Positions 32,614 to 42,759 are shown, numbered from the stretch's first letter. The stretch is DNA of 64,000 bases from Alicyclobacillus kakegawensis NBRC 103104 (GCF_001552655.1 NZ_BCRP01000003.1:1-64000), one strand, 5' to 3'. Notes: a model not told the origin generated them from the sequence alone. Program-made: numbers and translations.

Positions 32614-33462
32614 TCAACTTTGAGCAGCCAGCGGTGTCGGCGTGGGCCGTCCCGTCTCCGGTTCCCCGTCTCCCTGGCTTGCAGGGTACGACGCCTCGCG
32701 CCCAAGGATGCGGGAGAGAATGGCCTCTTCAAACCTGTCAAACGCTTCCGTCCGCCGTCGCGGCCGCTCCAAGTCGATGCGCACATCCATAGCCACGCCT
32801 CCTGCCTCCAGCAAAAGCACTCGATCCCCCAGCATCACCGCCTCTGAGATGTCATGCGTGACCAAGATGGCCGTAAATCCCCGTTCCACCCAGGTGCGCT
32901 CAATCAACCGCTGCATCTCAAGGCGGGTCAGTGCATCCAGCGCCCCGAGCGGTTCATCCATAAGCAGCAGACGCGGGCGCCACACCAGAGCCCTGGCGAG
33001 GGCCACGCGCTGTTTCTGTCCGCCCGACAACCGAGCCGGCCACTCCCACGCCTTGTCAGCCAGCCCCACCCATTCCAAGGCCTGCTCGGCCTCGTGCCGG
33101 CGTTCAGCCGGGAGACCTAAAGCCACGTTATCGACCACACGCTGCCATGGCAACAACCGCGCATCTTGAAACACCACGCGTGTCCGCGGCGTCAGCCCGT
33201 CAATCCTTTGCCCGTCCACCCGCAACGCGCCGTTGTTGGGTTTGTCGAGGCCGGACAAGATGCGCAACAGCGTACTCTTGCCACACCCCGATTTTCCAAC
33301 CACCGCGATGAATTCGCCGGCTTCCACCGTAAATTCCAGATTGTTGAGCACCCGATTCGCGCCAAACTGGCGGACGATACCGTCAACCTCAACTCGGGCG
33401 CCTGTTGAATCCCGGTTGCCACCGTCATTCAAGAAGCGGCGTTCAGGAACTGTGGATGCCAT
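32614..33462 (-). CDS. ssuB: Aliphatic sulfonate ABC transporter ATPase SsuB
   Basis: A 282-residue ABC ATPase: Walker A GKSGCGKST, Q-loop in VVFQDARLLPW, signature LSGGQKQR, Walker B LLLMDEPLGALD and the switch His in THDISEA. It belongs to the nitrate/sulfonate/taurine group. Start at the ATG at 33462 with GGAGGTGGC upstream, overlapping the permease stop. Last gene of the ssu operon. Confidence 0.88.
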   Translation of the reverse strand: MASTVPERRFLNDGGNRDSTGARVEVDGIVRQFGANRVLNNLEFTVEAGEFIAVVGKSGCGKSTLLRILSGLDKPNNGALRVDGQRIDGLTPRTRVVFQDARLLPWQRVVDNVALGLPAERRHEAEQALEWVGLADKAWEWPARLSGGQKQRVALARALVWRPRLLLMDEPLGALDALTRLEMQRLIERTWVERGFTAILVTHDISEAVMLGDRVLLLEAGGVAMDVRIDLERPRRRTEAFDRFEEAILSRILGREASYPASQGDGEPETGRPTPTPLAAQS

Positions 33463-34223
33463 TTCAGCCACCTCCGCTCCAGCATGCGCGCCACCACGTC
33501 AGACAGTGCCCCCAGCAGCGCGTAGAGCACGATGCTTAAGACCACCACATCCATCTGCATAAACTCACGCGCGTTCATCGCCATGTAGCCGATGCCGCTG
33601 TTGGCCGCAATCGTTTCTGCCACAATCAACGTGGTCCACATGATGCCAAGGGCGTAACGCAGCCCGACCAGGATAGACGGCAGCGCGCCTGGAAAAATGA
33701 TTCGGCGATAGAGCGCAAAGGTGCGTAGTCCGTAAATCTTTCCCATCTCAATCAATCCTGGGTCCACCGAACGGATGCCATGGTAGGTGTTCAAGTACAT
33801 AGGAAACAGGACCCCTAGGGCCACAAGAAAGACCTTCGCCACTTCCCCCACGCCAAACCACAGAATCACGAGCGGCAACAGCGCCAGGTGTGGGATGGTC
33901 CGGATCATCTGCAAGAGCGAGTCCAACAGGGTTTCGGCTATCCGGAACACACCGCAGACGAGCCCCAACACTAACCCTACACTGCCACCGATGGCCAGCC
34001 CGAGAAACGCCCGGCCCGCGCTGACCGCCAAGTCACTCGCGAGCACACCGCTTTTCGCCAACTGCACCCCAGCCTTCAGGACGAGCCAGGGAGTCGGCAG
34101 CACACTCTCTGGCAACAATCCCCTGGTCCCCGCCACCTGCCAGGCCAGGATCACGAAGGCCACCACGGCCAATCCGGCTGGCCGCTGCGTCGCAAGAACC
34201 CGCACGCTCAGCCGTCTGTTCAT
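33429..34223 (-). CDS. ssuC: Aliphatic sulfonate ABC transporter permease SsuC
   Basis: A 264-residue inner-membrane permease with about six hydrophobic helices and the EAA-type loop ([35 protein letters not shown]). It is coupled by an ATGA overlap to ssuD upstream and overlaps ssuB downstream, so the transporter and oxygenase are made together. Confidence 0.88.
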   Translation of the reverse strand: MNRRLSVRVLATQRPAGLAVVAFVILAWQVAGTRGLLPESVLPTPWLVLKAGVQLAKSGVLASDLAVSAGRAFLGLAIGGSVGLVLGLVCGVFRIAETLLDSLLQMIRTIPHLALLPLVILWFGVGEVAKVFLVALGVLFPMYLNTYHGIRSVDPGLIEMGKIYGLRTFALYRRIIFPGALPSILVGLRYALGIMWTTLIVAETIAANSGIGYMAMNAREFMQMDVVVLSIVLYALLGALSDVVARMLERRWLKWHPQFLNAAS

Positions 34224-35362
34224 GAGTTCACCTCCGAAATGGGGGCAGGTATCTGCTCATGGGCTACAATCTCCGCGAAAGGCCCCTGCAACCGAGGCGT
34301 CCCTAGACCCGATTTGATGCCCAGCTTGGGGAACAGCAGTTCCGCGACACGATACGCTTCCTCCAAATGCGGGTAAGCGGAGAAGATAAATGTGTCAATT
34401 CCCAATTCACGATATTCATCCAGGCGGGCGGCCACCGTGTCGGGGTCGCCAACCAGCGCGGTGCCGGCACCGCCTCGGACCAATCCCACACCGGCCCACA
34501 GGTTGGGGCTGATCTCCAGCTGCGCTCGCTTGCCCCTGTGCAGTTGCACCGTCCGATGCTGTCCCTCCGAGTCGTAACGGGCAACCACCCGCTGCGCTTG
34601 GGCTATCGTTTCCTCGTCCAAGTATTGAATCAACTCCTCCGCAGCGCGCCAAGCTTCTTTTTGCGTCTCGCGGACGATGACATGCACCCGCAGACCAAAC
34701 TGCAGGCGCCGGCCGCGGGCTTCCGCCAAATGACGCACGCGGGAAATGTTCTCCTCCACCTGGCGTGGGGGCTCACCCCAGGACAGGTACACATTCACGT
34801 GTTCGGCCGCCACTTCCTGCGCAATCGCGGACGATCCGCCAAAATACAGCGGCGGATGCGGGGACACGAGTGAGGGAAAGAGCAGCCTGGCGCCTTCGAC
34901 GCGCAGATGACGGCCTTGATAATCCACCGTTTCGCCGGACATCACCCGCCGCCAAATGGCGAGAAACTCCGCCGTCAGCCGGTACCGGTCATCGTGTCCT
35001 AAGAACAGTCCGTCCCCCGCGAGCTCGGCCGAATCGCCTCCGGTGACCACATTGAGCAGCAAGCGACCTTGTGACAATCTATCAAAAGTAGCAGCCATAC
35101 GGGCTGCTAATACAGGAGACATGAGCCCCGGCCGCAGGGGCACGAGGAACTTCAGGCGCACCGTCGCCGTCATCAACGCCGCAGCCGTAATCCATGCGTC
35201 CTCACAGGAAGGGCCGGTCGGCAAAAGCACACCGCTGTACCCCAGGGCATCGACAGCCTGGGCAATTTGTCGCGCATACACCAGATCCACGCTGCGTCCA
35301 CCATATTGGGTTCCCAAGTAGCGCCCGTCACCGTGGGTGGGGATACACCAAAACACGTCCAT
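34220..35362 (-). CDS. ssuD: FMNH2-dependent alkanesulfonate monooxygenase SsuD
   Basis: A 380-residue luciferase-like flavin monooxygenase ([18 protein letters not shown] at the start; [29 protein letters not shown]). It releases sulfite from alkanesulfonates using FMNH2 and oxygen. No flavin reductase gene is visible in the window, so reductant must come from elsewhere. ATG with GGAGGGTGA upstream. The gene lies between binding protein and permease. Confidence 0.92.
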   Translation of the reverse strand: MDVFWCIPTHGDGRYLGTQYGGRSVDLVYARQIAQAVDALGYSGVLLPTGPSCEDAWITAAALMTATVRLKFLVPLRPGLMSPVLAARMAATFDRLSQGRLLLNVVTGGDSAELAGDGLFLGHDDRYRLTAEFLAIWRRVMSGETVDYQGRHLRVEGARLLFPSLVSPHPPLYFGGSSAIAQEVAAEHVNVYLSWGEPPRQVEENISRVRHLAEARGRRLQFGLRVHVIVRETQKEAWRAAEELIQYLDEETIAQAQRVVARYDSEGQHRTVQLHRGKRAQLEISPNLWAGVGLVRGGAGTALVGDPDTVAARLDEYRELGIDTFIFSAYPHLEEAYRVAELLFPKLGIKSGLGTPRLQGPFAEIVAHEQIPAPISEVNS

Positions 35363-35366
35363 ACTA

Positions 35367-36428
35367 TCACCCTCCATTTTTGGGAAGCACAGCTTGCGCG
35401 ACATGGATGGACTTCGGAATCAAACCGAGGCGGTAAAACGTGTCGGCGATGTCCTGCTGCTGCTGGATCGTCTTTTTGTCCATCGGTTGCACACCGTATG
35501 TTCGGCGATTGGCCGCCACCAGCAGCGTCTTCTCGTCGATGCCGAGCTGCGGAGCCAGCAGGCGCGCCAGCGCGGCTTGGTGAGTTTTGGCCCAAGCGTC
35601 CGTCTCCGACAGGTCTCTCAGGAGAACCTTCACCACGTCTTGGTGTTGAAGCGCCCAGGTACGGGAAGCCAAATAGAATTCGTGGTTTTGCACCACCCCT
35701 TCGCCGTCCGCCAGTACCCGCGCGTGCAGCTGCGACTGGGCCACGGCGAAGTACGGATCCCAGATGGCCCACGCGTCCACGCTGCCCCGTTGAAAGGCTG
35801 CCCGCGCCTCATCCGGCGCCAGGTAGACCGGTTGAATGTCGCTGTATTTCAAGCCGGCCTTTTGCAACAACTTCACCAGCAGGTAGTGCACGTTGGACCC
35901 TTTGTTCAGGGCAATCTTCTTGCCCTTCAACTGGGACAAGGTATGAATCGGAGAACCTTTCGGCACAAGAATCGCCTCGCTGTGCGGGCTGGCGGGCTCG
36001 TGGGCCAGATAGACCAAGGAGACACCGCCCGCCTGCGCAAACACGGGCGGCGCCTCCCCGGTGTGTCCGATGTCGATACTACCCGAGCGCATGGCCTCAA
36101 GCAGCTGCGGGCCGCCTGGGAATTCGATCCAGTCGACTCGGTATCCCATTTTCTTCAAATCCTTGTCCAAAGTGCCTCGGGCCTTCAGGATGTTCAACGT
36201 TCCGTATTTCTGGTAGCCGATGTGGATGACGCCGCCCGTACCCGCACCGCTGCTCGACGCTGCGCTTGCCGCCTGTTCATTGCCGCCAGCGGTGCCGCAG
36301 GCGGAGACCACCGCGCACAGGCCCAGCACGGACAGCGCGGCTGCGAGACGCGTGACGGCTCGACGTACCCCCATGCCGAGTCGCCATCCGTGATGCGGGA
36401 TTCCGAACCTAGCTTTGAATCGTGTCAA
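35367..36428 (-). CDS. ssuA: Aliphatic sulfonate-binding lipoprotein SsuA
   Basis: About 353 residues from a TTG at 36428, which has AAGGAGG nine bases upstream; the longer frame above is unsupported. The signal peptide ends in the lipobox LCAVVSAC, so the protein is membrane-anchored outside the cell. [23 protein letters not shown] and [17 protein letters not shown] are typical of SsuA-like binding proteins. It delivers sulfonates to SsuBC. First gene of the operon. Confidence 0.88.
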   Translation of the reverse strand: MTRFKARFGIPHHGWRLGMGVRRAVTRLAAALSVLGLCAVVSACGTAGGNEQAASAASSSGAGTGGVIHIGYQKYGTLNILKARGTLDKDLKKMGYRVDWIEFPGGPQLLEAMRSGSIDIGHTGEAPPVFAQAGGVSLVYLAHEPASPHSEAILVPKGSPIHTLSQLKGKKIALNKGSNVHYLLVKLLQKAGLKYSDIQPVYLAPDEARAAFQRGSVDAWAIWDPYFAVAQSQLHARVLADGEGVVQNHEFYLASRTWALQHQDVVKVLLRDLSETDAWAKTHQAALARLLAPQLGIDEKTLLVAANRRTYGVQPMDKKTIQQQQDIADTFYRLGLIPKSIHVAQAVLPKNGG

Positions 36429-36579
36429 GATCGTTCCCTCCTTCACGCACCCTCGGTCGCCTGCCAGCCGGTGAAGCTTCACCATGGGTCCACCGCCCCC
36501 AGCGACCCGCACTGACCAGCGCATCCGGCTCACAGCCACACGTGTGTAAGCACCACTTCCACGAACACAAAAAGAACAC

Positions 36580-36607
36580 AAAAAATAGCCCTGGATTTTG
36601 CGCTATT
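36580..36607 (-). terminator. Terminator between yezD and ssuA
   Basis: AATAGC/GCTATT stem with a 12-base loop followed by a run of six T on the minus strand. It either ends the yezD transcript or acts as an attenuator for ssu. I see no S-box or T-box signature in 36430-36692; the region otherwise holds the ssuA ribosome binding site and no gene. Confidence 0.6.
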
Positions 36608-36692
36608 CGCCAGCGCAGCCAGAGCCTTCGGTGGTCCGATCGGCTTATGAAGATGGAAACAGTACGCACAGCAACCGGATTGAGACATCACT

Positions 36693-36932
36693 TTACGGTG
36701 GTGGAGAATTCCCGCGGGAGGGTCTGGTTCCCGCTGTCGCCCTTGTGGTTGCGGCGGGGGAACGGGTTGTGCCCGAGGCGTCAAACCGCACGCGCTCTCT
36801 CCGCTCAATCTGAACGATGCGACCCTCGTGCACCGTAATTTCGACTGTGCCGAATCGCATCCCGTCTAGACTCGCGGCAATCCGGTCTTTCCACTCGTCA
36901 TCAAGATGAAAGGAGGCCGCCATCCTCTCCAC
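36693..36932 (-). CDS. YezD-family small protein
   Basis: A 79-residue protein whose first 45 residues (DDEWKDRIAASLDGMRFGTVEITVHEGRIVQIERRERVR) fit the DUF2292/YezD family, small proteins commonly encoded next to sulfur-assimilation genes in Bacilli. The last 30 residues are an extra Thr/Arg/Pro-rich tail. Start GTG with AGGTGGTGAC upstream; an ATG three codons on is possible. Its strong promoter and a downstream dyad at 36971-36995 suggest regulated expression together with the ssu genes. Confidence 0.72.
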   Translation of the reverse strand: MERMAASFHLDDEWKDRIAASLDGMRFGTVEITVHEGRIVQIERRERVRFDASGTTRSPAATTRATAGTRPSRGNSPPP

Positions 36933-36970
36933 GTCACCACCTGTCTCGGTGAAATCCTCTCACGCCGCCA

Positions 36971-36995
36971 AATCCGCACTAATTATATACGGATT
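36971..36995. promoter_or_regulatory. Operator-like dyad in the yezD leader
   Basis: AATCCGCA, nine AT-rich bases, TACGGATT: an 8-bp inverted repeat with one mismatch centred about 25 bases after the predicted transcription start. A regulator of sulfur genes such as CymR is a possible binder, not shown. Confidence 0.45.
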
Positions 36996-37014
36996 ATGGG
37001 TTTTCCGTACCTTG

Positions 37015-37043
37015 AATATAGCGACCCCAACGGGGGATGTCAA
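37015..37043 (-). promoter_or_regulatory. Strong promoter of yezD
   Basis: -35 TTGACA (37043-37038), 17-base spacer, -10 TATATT (37020-37015). Confidence 0.72.
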
Positions 37044-37098
37044 CCGCGATTTTTCGCCGCGAACACGACGGCAAAGCGCCATCCACCGATAATAAAGC

Positions 37099-37120
37099 AA
37101 AAAAACCGGCCCCAAGGCCG
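37099..37120 (-). terminator. Terminator of recA-recX
   Basis: CGGCC-TTGG-GGCCG stem followed by G and seven T on the minus strand, 18 bp after recX. Confidence 0.82.
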
Positions 37121-37137
37121 AGTTTCAAGGTCACGCG

Positions 37138-37926
37138 CTAAGGCCAATCCGTATCGTCATCCAAAGAGTCAACATCTGTGCGCGAGAGGAGCTCGCGGAT
37201 AGCCGTACGGCACACATCCGCCGGAAAACCACGGCGGCCCAAATACGCGGCCAGTTTGCGCGCCCGCACCGACGGATCGGGGTCTTTCAAGCGATTCCAA
37301 TACTTTCGGGCCTGCTTCCGGCAGGTGTCCTCCTCCGCTTGCCGGGTCTGCTCGTCATCCATGCGGGCAGACATAACCTGCCCCTCTACGCCCTTTTGCC
37401 GCAGCCTCCAGGACAATTCCTTGCGGCTCATGCGGCGCGCCTTCACCTCGATGAAGCGGGCTACATAAGCCTCATCGTCGATAGCGCCCATCCTCTTGAG
37501 GCGGGCAATAGCCCCCTCCCTGGCATCCGCCGAGTACCCCTTCCGCCACAAATGGCTTCGCACTTCCGCTTCCGTGTGCGCCCGTCTTAAATAGCGGAGA
37601 GCCGCTTCAAAAGCGGCCAATTCCTGGGCACTGTACTCAATTTTCGCCAGCGCCTGAGTGTCGACAGTCTGGCCGACCTTGAACCCGCCATCCACCCAGT
37701 CCCTAAGCGCCACGACAAGATCCGGCCGATCCGCAAAATGTACGCGGAGCCAATCGGGTTGCCCTGGCACTTCCGAGACAGAGGCGATTTTCCACTCGCG
37801 GCGCTCACAGAAACCGGCTGTGGGCAGCGCAGCTTCCGCAGAGTCGGGCTCCCGCTTTACGGGAATCTGCGGCGCAGGCCGCTGTGAATCCTGTTCACTC
37901 TTCAAACGTGAATCCCTCATCATCAT
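37138..37926 (-). CDS. recX: Recombination regulator RecX
   Basis: A 262-residue RecX protein with its tandem three-helix repeats ([80 protein letters not shown]) after a variable N-terminal 90 residues. RecX modulates RecA filaments. It overlaps the end of recA by about 30 bp, so it should be co-expressed under SOS control. Confidence 0.9.
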   Translation of the reverse strand: MMMRDSRLKSEQDSQRPAPQIPVKREPDSAEAALPTAGFCERREWKIASVSEVPGQPDWLRVHFADRPDLVVALRDWVDGGFKVGQTVDTQALAKIEYSAQELAAFEAALRYLRRAHTEAEVRSHLWRKGYSADAREGAIARLKRMGAIDDEAYVARFIEVKARRMSRKELSWRLRQKGVEGQVMSARMDDEQTRQAEEDTCRKQARKYWNRLKDPDPSVRARKLAAYLGRRGFPADVCRTAIRELLSRTDVDSLDDDTDWP

Positions 37927-38947
37927 CGTCGGCCGCAGTCACAGCAATCGGGGCCGGGTTTAGATCAAAGTGGGCACGGATCTGCTGTTCGATGCTGTCT
38001 GCGATATCGGCGTGGTCCTTCAGAAATTGCTTCGCATTTTCCCGTCCTTGGCCTAAGCGTTCATCCTGGAATGAATACCACGCGCCGCTCTTCTGAATGA
38101 TATCCAGCTCCGTGCCGATGTCGATGAGACTGCCCTCCCGCGAAATGCCTTCACCGAACATCAGGTCCACATCCACCTGCTTAAACGGCGGCGCGACCTT
38201 ATTCTTGACCACTTTGATGCGCATACGGCTGCCTACGATGTCATTCCCGATTTTCAACGCTTCCGCACGGCGCACTTCCAAGCGGATGGTGGAATAGAAC
38301 TTCAGTGCGCGGCCGCCGGTAGTCGTTTCCGGATTCCCGAACATCACGCCAACCTTTTCGCGGATCTGGTTGATAAAGATGGCTATCGTTTTGGATTTCG
38401 AGATGGCGCCAGCCAATTTCCGCAGCGCCTGGGACATCAACCGAGCCTGGAGACCCACATGCGAGTCGCCCATGTCCCCTTCCAATTCATTCTTGGGCAC
38501 CAAAGCTGCCACCGAGTCCACAATGATGATGTCCACAGCGCCGCTGCGCACAAGCGCCTCGGCAATTTCCAGCGCCTGCTCGCCTGTATCCGGCTGCGAA
38601 ATCAACAGCTCGTCCACGTTCACGCCCAGCTTTTGCGCATACACAGGATCCAACGCGTGCTCCGCATCAATGAAAGCCGCCTGTCCACCCCGCTTCTGCA
38701 CCTCTGCCACAGCATGCAGCGCCACCGTCGTCTTGCCGGAAGATTCGGCACCGTAAATCTCGATGATTCGCCCACGCGGAAACCCGCCGACGCCTAGCGC
38801 TATATCCAGGGCGATAGAGCCTGTCGGAATCGACTCCACATTCATGGAAGCCGATGCCTCGCCCAGCCACATGACAGACCCTTTGCCGAAGTCCCTCTCA
38901 ATCTTTTTCAAGGCCATCTCCAGGGCCGCCCGTTTATCGTTCATCAT
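37895..38947 (-). CDS. recA: Recombinase RecA
   Basis: DNA strand-exchange and SOS-activating protein. Visible parts: GAESSGKTT (Walker A), [20 protein letters not shown] (Walker B), the L1/L2 loops with [15 protein letters not shown], and an acidic C-terminus [12 protein letters not shown] give the ATG at 38947 (MMNDKRAAL), as in most homologues; another ATG lies one codon later. A GTG at 39028 has an excellent AGGAG eight bases upstream and would add 27 residues, so the start is unsettled. The promoter is overlapped by a LexA box. recX follows. Confidence 0.97.
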   Translation of the reverse strand: MMNDKRAALEMALKKIERDFGKGSVMWLGEASASMNVESIPTGSIALDIALGVGGFPRGRIIEIYGAESSGKTTVALHAVAEVQKRGGQAAFIDAEHALDPVYAQKLGVNVDELLISQPDTGEQALEIAEALVRSGAVDIIIVDSVAALVPKNELEGDMGDSHVGLQARLMSQALRKLAGAISKSKTIAIFINQIREKVGVMFGNPETTTGGRALKFYSTIRLEVRRAEALKIGNDIVGSRMRIKVVKNKVAPPFKQVDVDLMFGEGISREGSLIDIGTELDIIQKSGAWYSFQDERLGQGRENAKQFLKDHADIADSIEQQIRAHFDLNPAPIAVTAADDDDEGFTFEE

Positions 38948-39048
38948 TGCCACCATCCTGTCTGGTCCGCCATCCTGCTGCCCGGATTCAGCGTTCCCAT
39001 CATTCGTACACCCGTTTTCGACACCCACTGATGATTCTCCTGTTGCCT

Positions 39049-39076
39049 ATTGTATCAATTCCTGATGCTTATGCAA
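39049..39076 (-). promoter_or_regulatory. Promoter of recA
   Basis: -35 TTGCAT (39076-39071), 16-base spacer, -10 TACAAT (39054-39049). A LexA box covers the -35 region. Confidence 0.6.
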
Positions 39077-39087
39077 ACACCTGTTCC
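39073..39087 (-). promoter_or_regulatory. LexA (DinR) box of recA
   Basis: GGAACAGGTGTTTGC on the minus strand matches the Gram-positive LexA consensus CGAACRNRYGTTYC except at the outer bases, and lies over the -35 box, as expected for SOS repression. Confidence 0.65.
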
Positions 39088-39099
39088 CCTCCAACGCAT

Positions 39100-39141
39100 A
39101 AAAAGACGCATCCGCACCCCTACCGGGTGCGCAGATGCGTC
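39100..39141 (-). terminator. Terminator of the DEAD-box helicase gene
   Basis: Long hairpin GACGCATC...GATGCGTC with inner CGCACCC/GGGTGCG, followed by TTTTTA on the minus strand, 33 bp after the helicase stop. Confidence 0.82.
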
Positions 39142-39173
39142 CTGCGCAGACACTAGGCCTCGCATCCCCAGAT

Positions 39174-40754
39174 TCAGCGCATGCGGCTGCGCGGTTTGGC
39201 TGGCTCCAGGTTGACCCGCGAACCGTTGATGCGGCTGTGACGCAACGCCTCGTACACGAAAGGAGCCGATTCTTGTTCCACTTCCACGAAAGTAAAGCGG
39301 TCGAAGATATCGATCTTTCCGATAGCCTGTCCGGGTATTCCCGCTTCTTCCGAGATGGTCCGCACTAAATCGGAAGGTCCAATCCGCGCGGCGCGGCCAA
39401 TGTTGACGAAGAATCGAACCATCCCGGGCTTGGCGCCTGTATCCCCAAAATCGTAGTCATCCTCTTCGCGCCCCTGCATCTCGCCCGCAGAAGCCAGCTT
39501 CAAAGCCGCGCAGGCGACATCGACCGGATCAAAATCGTCGACCACCTTGCCCAGGATGGCGCGATAGTGGGCCAGACCGCCTTCTTGAATCGCCTCCACC
39601 AACCGCTCGCGCCACATTTCCGCCTGCCTCTCCGCCACATCTGCCAGGGTGGGTACGTCGCGACCCTCCATGTTGGCCCCGGTCTCCCGTTGAATCTGCT
39701 TCAGCAGCTTGAACTCGCGCGGGGTCACCAAGGATATCGCCAACCCCCGCTTGCCCGCGCGGCCCGTCCGGCCGATGCGGTGCACGTAGGATTCTGGGTC
39801 TTGAGGCAGGTCGTAGTTGATGACGTGTGTCACGTTCTCGACATCGATGCCGCGCGCGGCCACATCGGTGGCGATGAGCAGTTCAATGTCGCCGGTGCGG
39901 AATTTGCGCATGACCCTGTCCCGCTGCGTTTGGCTTAAGTCTCCATGCAGCCCGTCCGCCAGGTATCCACGCGCCAACAGCGCTTCGGTCAACTCATCCA
40001 CGCCGCGCTTGGTGCGGCAAAAAATGATGCCCAACGAGACCTCTTCGCTGTCAATGATGCGGCACAAACTCTCCAGCTTGTTGCGCTCCAGAACTTTGTA
40101 GTACACCTGATCGATCATCGGCACCGTGACCTCGCCGCGGTTGACGGTCACGTGCTCGGGATTGTGCATATACCGACCGGCCAGCCGCTTGACCGCAGCT
40201 GGAAACGTAGCCGAAAACAAGAGCGTCTGGCGCTCTTCCGGCGTCTCGGAGAGGATGGCTTCAATGTCCTCGATAAAACCCATATCGAGCATTTCGTCCG
40301 CCTCGTCCAACACGACCATCCGCACATGGTTCAGATTGAGCGTCCCACGGCGCAGGTGATCCAGCACGCGCCCCGGGGTACCAATCACAATCTGCACACC
40401 TTGCTGCAAGGCCCGGATTTGATGGACAATCGACTGTCCACCGTAGATTGGCAAGGTGCGAATCCGTTTGTACTTGGCGATCTTCCGAAACTCACCGGCC
40501 ACCTGGATGGCCAGCTCACGTGTCGGCGTGAGCACCAGCCCCTGCACGGCTCTATCGGTTGTCGCCATCTCCACCATCGGAATACCAAACGCGGCTGTCT
40601 TCCCTGTACCGGTCTGTGCCTGTCCAATCACTTCCCGCCCCTTCAGGACGAGCGGAATGCACGCAGCCTGAATCGGCGAAGGTTCTTCAAAACCCATGTC
40701 GTTAATCGCGTCCTGGACGCGCTTGCTCAGCGGTAGATCCGTAAATGACGTCAT
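39174..40754 (-). CDS. DEAD-box RNA helicase with DbpA-type RNA-binding domain
   Basis: A 526-residue RNA helicase: Q motif (EPSPIQ), AQTGTGKTA, PTRELAIQ, DEADEML, SATFP, and HRIGRTGRAGKRG in the second RecA domain. Residues from about 450 form a DbpA/CsdA-like RNA-binding domain (RFFVNIGRAARIGPSDLVRTI) with a short Arg-rich end. Such helicases act in ribosome assembly, cold response and mRNA turnover (CshA/DeaD group); I cannot decide which. The ATG has AAAGGTGAG upstream; the frame above it overlaps cinA. Confidence 0.92.
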   Translation of the reverse strand: MTSFTDLPLSKRVQDAINDMGFEEPSPIQAACIPLVLKGREVIGQAQTGTGKTAAFGIPMVEMATTDRAVQGLVLTPTRELAIQVAGEFRKIAKYKRIRTLPIYGGQSIVHQIRALQQGVQIVIGTPGRVLDHLRRGTLNLNHVRMVVLDEADEMLDMGFIEDIEAILSETPEERQTLLFSATFPAAVKRLAGRYMHNPEHVTVNRGEVTVPMIDQVYYKVLERNKLESLCRIIDSEEVSLGIIFCRTKRGVDELTEALLARGYLADGLHGDLSQTQRDRVMRKFRTGDIELLIATDVAARGIDVENVTHVINYDLPQDPESYVHRIGRTGRAGKRGLAISLVTPREFKLLKQIQRETGANMEGRDVPTLADVAERQAEMWRERLVEAIQEGGLAHYRAILGKVVDDFDPVDVACAALKLASAGEMQGREEDDYDFGDTGAKPGMVRFFVNIGRAARIGPSDLVRTISEEAGIPGQAIGKIDIFDRFTFVEVEQESAPFVYEALRHSRINGSRVNLEPAKPRSRMR

Positions 40755-40794
40755 GTTCTCACCTTTCTCTGCTGTTCCCATCTGGGAGTCGGCT

Positions 40795-42063
40795 TCATTC
40801 CTCCGACGGGCCATCCCCGATGCGGCGGTATACCTCCCACAAAACCCGCTTGGCGGCCCGGATGCGAATCTGCTCCCGGGAACCTCGCAAGTTCATGGTC
40901 CAGGTCGACACCCCGCCCGGCCAAGCCACAGCGGCGCAAACCGTACCGACCGGTTTTTCGCGAGTCCCACCCCCTGGCCCCGCAACACCGCTGACGGCGG
41001 CCCCGACTGACGCTTGCAGCCGCGCTTTGACGCCCACCGCCATCTCGGCCGCAGTCTGCTCTGAAACGGCCCCGTGTGCGCCGAGCGTGGCCTCCTCGAC
41101 CCCGAGAGCGGCCCGTTTGACCTCATTCTGATACGCGACTACAGCGCCTTGAAAGTACGCCGAACTTCCTGGCACCGCCGTTATCATAGAGGATATCAGT
41201 CCACCCGTGCAACTTTCCGCTAAGGCCAATGTCCACCCCGCCTCGCTCAGGCGACGGCCGACCGCCATCGGCAGCGTCTCCTCGTCCACACCGTAAATGT
41301 ACGCCCCAAAGCGCCGGCGAATCTCGTCCTCCACCGGCTGAATCAACGCCCAAGCGGCGCTCTCATTGTCTGCCGCAGCGGAGATGCGCAACAGCATTTC
41401 CCCCTCCCCCGCCAACGGGGCCAAGGTGGGATTCGCTTGCGCCAGCAGATCCGAAATCTGCGCATCCACATCCGATTCCCCAATGCCACAGAAGTGAAGG
41501 ACACGGGAGCGAATCAACTGCCGGTTCGGGAACACCTGCGCCAGTTTCGGCAACACGGATGTCACCAACATCGGCTTCATTTCCAATGGCGGACCGGGCA
41601 ACAAAAAATAGTGTACGCCATGCGCACAAATGTATTGTCCCGGTGCTGTCCCATTGGGGTTGGGAATCAATTCGCCGCCCTCAATGCACAACGCCTGCTT
41701 GCGGTTTTGCTCCGGCATCGGTCGCCCGCGGCCGCGGAAATAGGATTCCAGATGTTCCAGGGCAGACTGAGAGAGAACCAACCGCCGGCCCAAGTACTCG
41801 GCCAGCGCTTCCTTCGTCAAATCGTCTTCGGTAGGCCCCAATCCGCCGGTCACAATCACCGTGTTGGAACGCTGCGACGCCTGCCGAAACACCTCGATGA
41901 TGCGTTTCCGGTTGTCGCCGACCGCGGTGTGGTAGAACAGAAAAAACCCTTGTTCCGCAAGGGCCAAAGAGATTGTCTGCGCGTGTCCATTGGCGATTTG
42001 ACCAAGCAGAATTTCGCTGCCAACCGCAATGTGCTCAGCCCGACAAACATCGCTGTCCCGCAC
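40795..42063 (-). CDS. cinA: CinA: competence/damage-inducible protein, NMN deamidase
   Basis: A 422-residue two-domain protein. The N-terminal MoaB/MPT-binding-like domain has GSEILLGQIAN and TGGLGPTEDDLTKEA; the C-terminal domain has AESCTGGLISSMITAVPGSS and the GVAGPGGG loop of nicotinamide-mononucleotide deamidase. Start GTG at 42063, 5 bp after pgsA, with GAGGGG upstream. In B. subtilis cinA precedes recA and is competence-induced; here the DEAD-box gene separates them. Confidence 0.93.
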   Translation of the reverse strand: MRDSDVCRAEHIAVGSEILLGQIANGHAQTISLALAEQGFFLFYHTAVGDNRKRIIEVFRQASQRSNTVIVTGGLGPTEDDLTKEALAEYLGRRLVLSQSALEHLESYFRGRGRPMPEQNRKQALCIEGGELIPNPNGTAPGQYICAHGVHYFLLPGPPLEMKPMLVTSVLPKLAQVFPNRQLIRSRVLHFCGIGESDVDAQISDLLAQANPTLAPLAGEGEMLLRISAAADNESAAWALIQPVEDEIRRRFGAYIYGVDEETLPMAVGRRLSEAGWTLALAESCTGGLISSMITAVPGSSAYFQGAVVAYQNEVKRAALGVEEATLGAHGAVSEQTAAEMAVGVKARLQASVGAAVSGVAGPGGGTREKPVGTVCAAVAWPGGVSTWTMNLRGSREQIRIRAAKRVLWEVYRRIGDGPSEE

Positions 42064-42067
42064 ACAA

Positions 42068-42646
42068 TCAACCCCTCACGTCGATGACGTGCTTGTTCTT
42101 GACGAAGTAATCAATTCCCGAGACCACCGTCATCACGACCATTACGTAAACCATCAAGGCATCAAACGGAAACCGGATCAGCGAGAACGGGAAGTTGTTG
42201 ACAATCAAAGCGACCATCGCAATCACCTGGGACAGGGTCTTTAACTTCCCAAGTTTCGACGCGGCCAGGACAATGCCGTCCGCCGCCGCAACCAATCGCA
42301 ACCCGGTCACAGCGAACTCGCGACTGATGATGATGATGGCCACCCAGGCGGACAGACGCTGCATCTCCACGAGACTGATGAGCACCGCCGAGATGAGCAG
42401 CTTGTCAGCCAACGGATCCAAAAACTTTCCAAAATTAGTAATTATCTGCTGCTTCCTTGCAATATATCCATCGATCCCGTCTGTGCTCGCCGCCAGCATG
42501 AACACAAGCGCAGCCAGGATCTCACTGCCCGTTGTTGTCCGATGATTGATGGTGAAGGACCAAAAGTCAAAGCGGACCAAAAGTAGAAACGCGATGACCG
42601 GCACAAAGAAAATTCTGGCTATCGTGATCCGGTTAGCCAGATTCAA
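42068..42646 (-). CDS. pgsA: Phosphatidylglycerophosphate synthase PgsA
   Basis: A 192-residue CDP-alcohol phosphatidyltransferase with several hydrophobic helices. The catalytic signature D-G-x2-A-R-x8-G-x3-D-x3-D is seen as DGIDGYIARKQQIITNFGKF and LDPLADK (about residues 58-84). It makes phosphatidylglycerophosphate from CDP-diacylglycerol and glycerol-3-phosphate in the membrane. Promoter at 42703-42732; order pgsA-cinA is conserved in Bacilli. Confidence 0.95.
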   Translation of the reverse strand: MNLANRITIARIFFVPVIAFLLLVRFDFWSFTINHRTTTGSEILAALVFMLAASTDGIDGYIARKQQIITNFGKFLDPLADKLLISAVLISLVEMQRLSAWVAIIIISREFAVTGLRLVAAADGIVLAASKLGKLKTLSQVIAMVALIVNNFPFSLIRFPFDALMVYVMVVMTVVSGIDYFVKNKHVIDVRG

Positions 42647-42702
42647 TCGTACCCACGCCCCATTCCTTGCTGCGCACTTTCCGCGCCGTGCTCACCGCAC
42701 TC

Positions 42703-42732
42703 AGTATAGCCTACTCACAAAAAAGCAGTCAA
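42703..42732 (-). promoter_or_regulatory. Promoter of pgsA-cinA
   Basis: -35 TTGACT (42732-42727), 18-base spacer, -10 TATACT (42708-42703). Confidence 0.55.
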
Positions 42733-42759
42733 AGTAGACCCAGGCAGACGCGTACGCAG

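Noticed and set aside
36430-36692. S-box or T-box riboswitch before the ssu operon
   Set aside because: No conserved S-box or T-box core sequence is present; only a terminator hairpin is seen.
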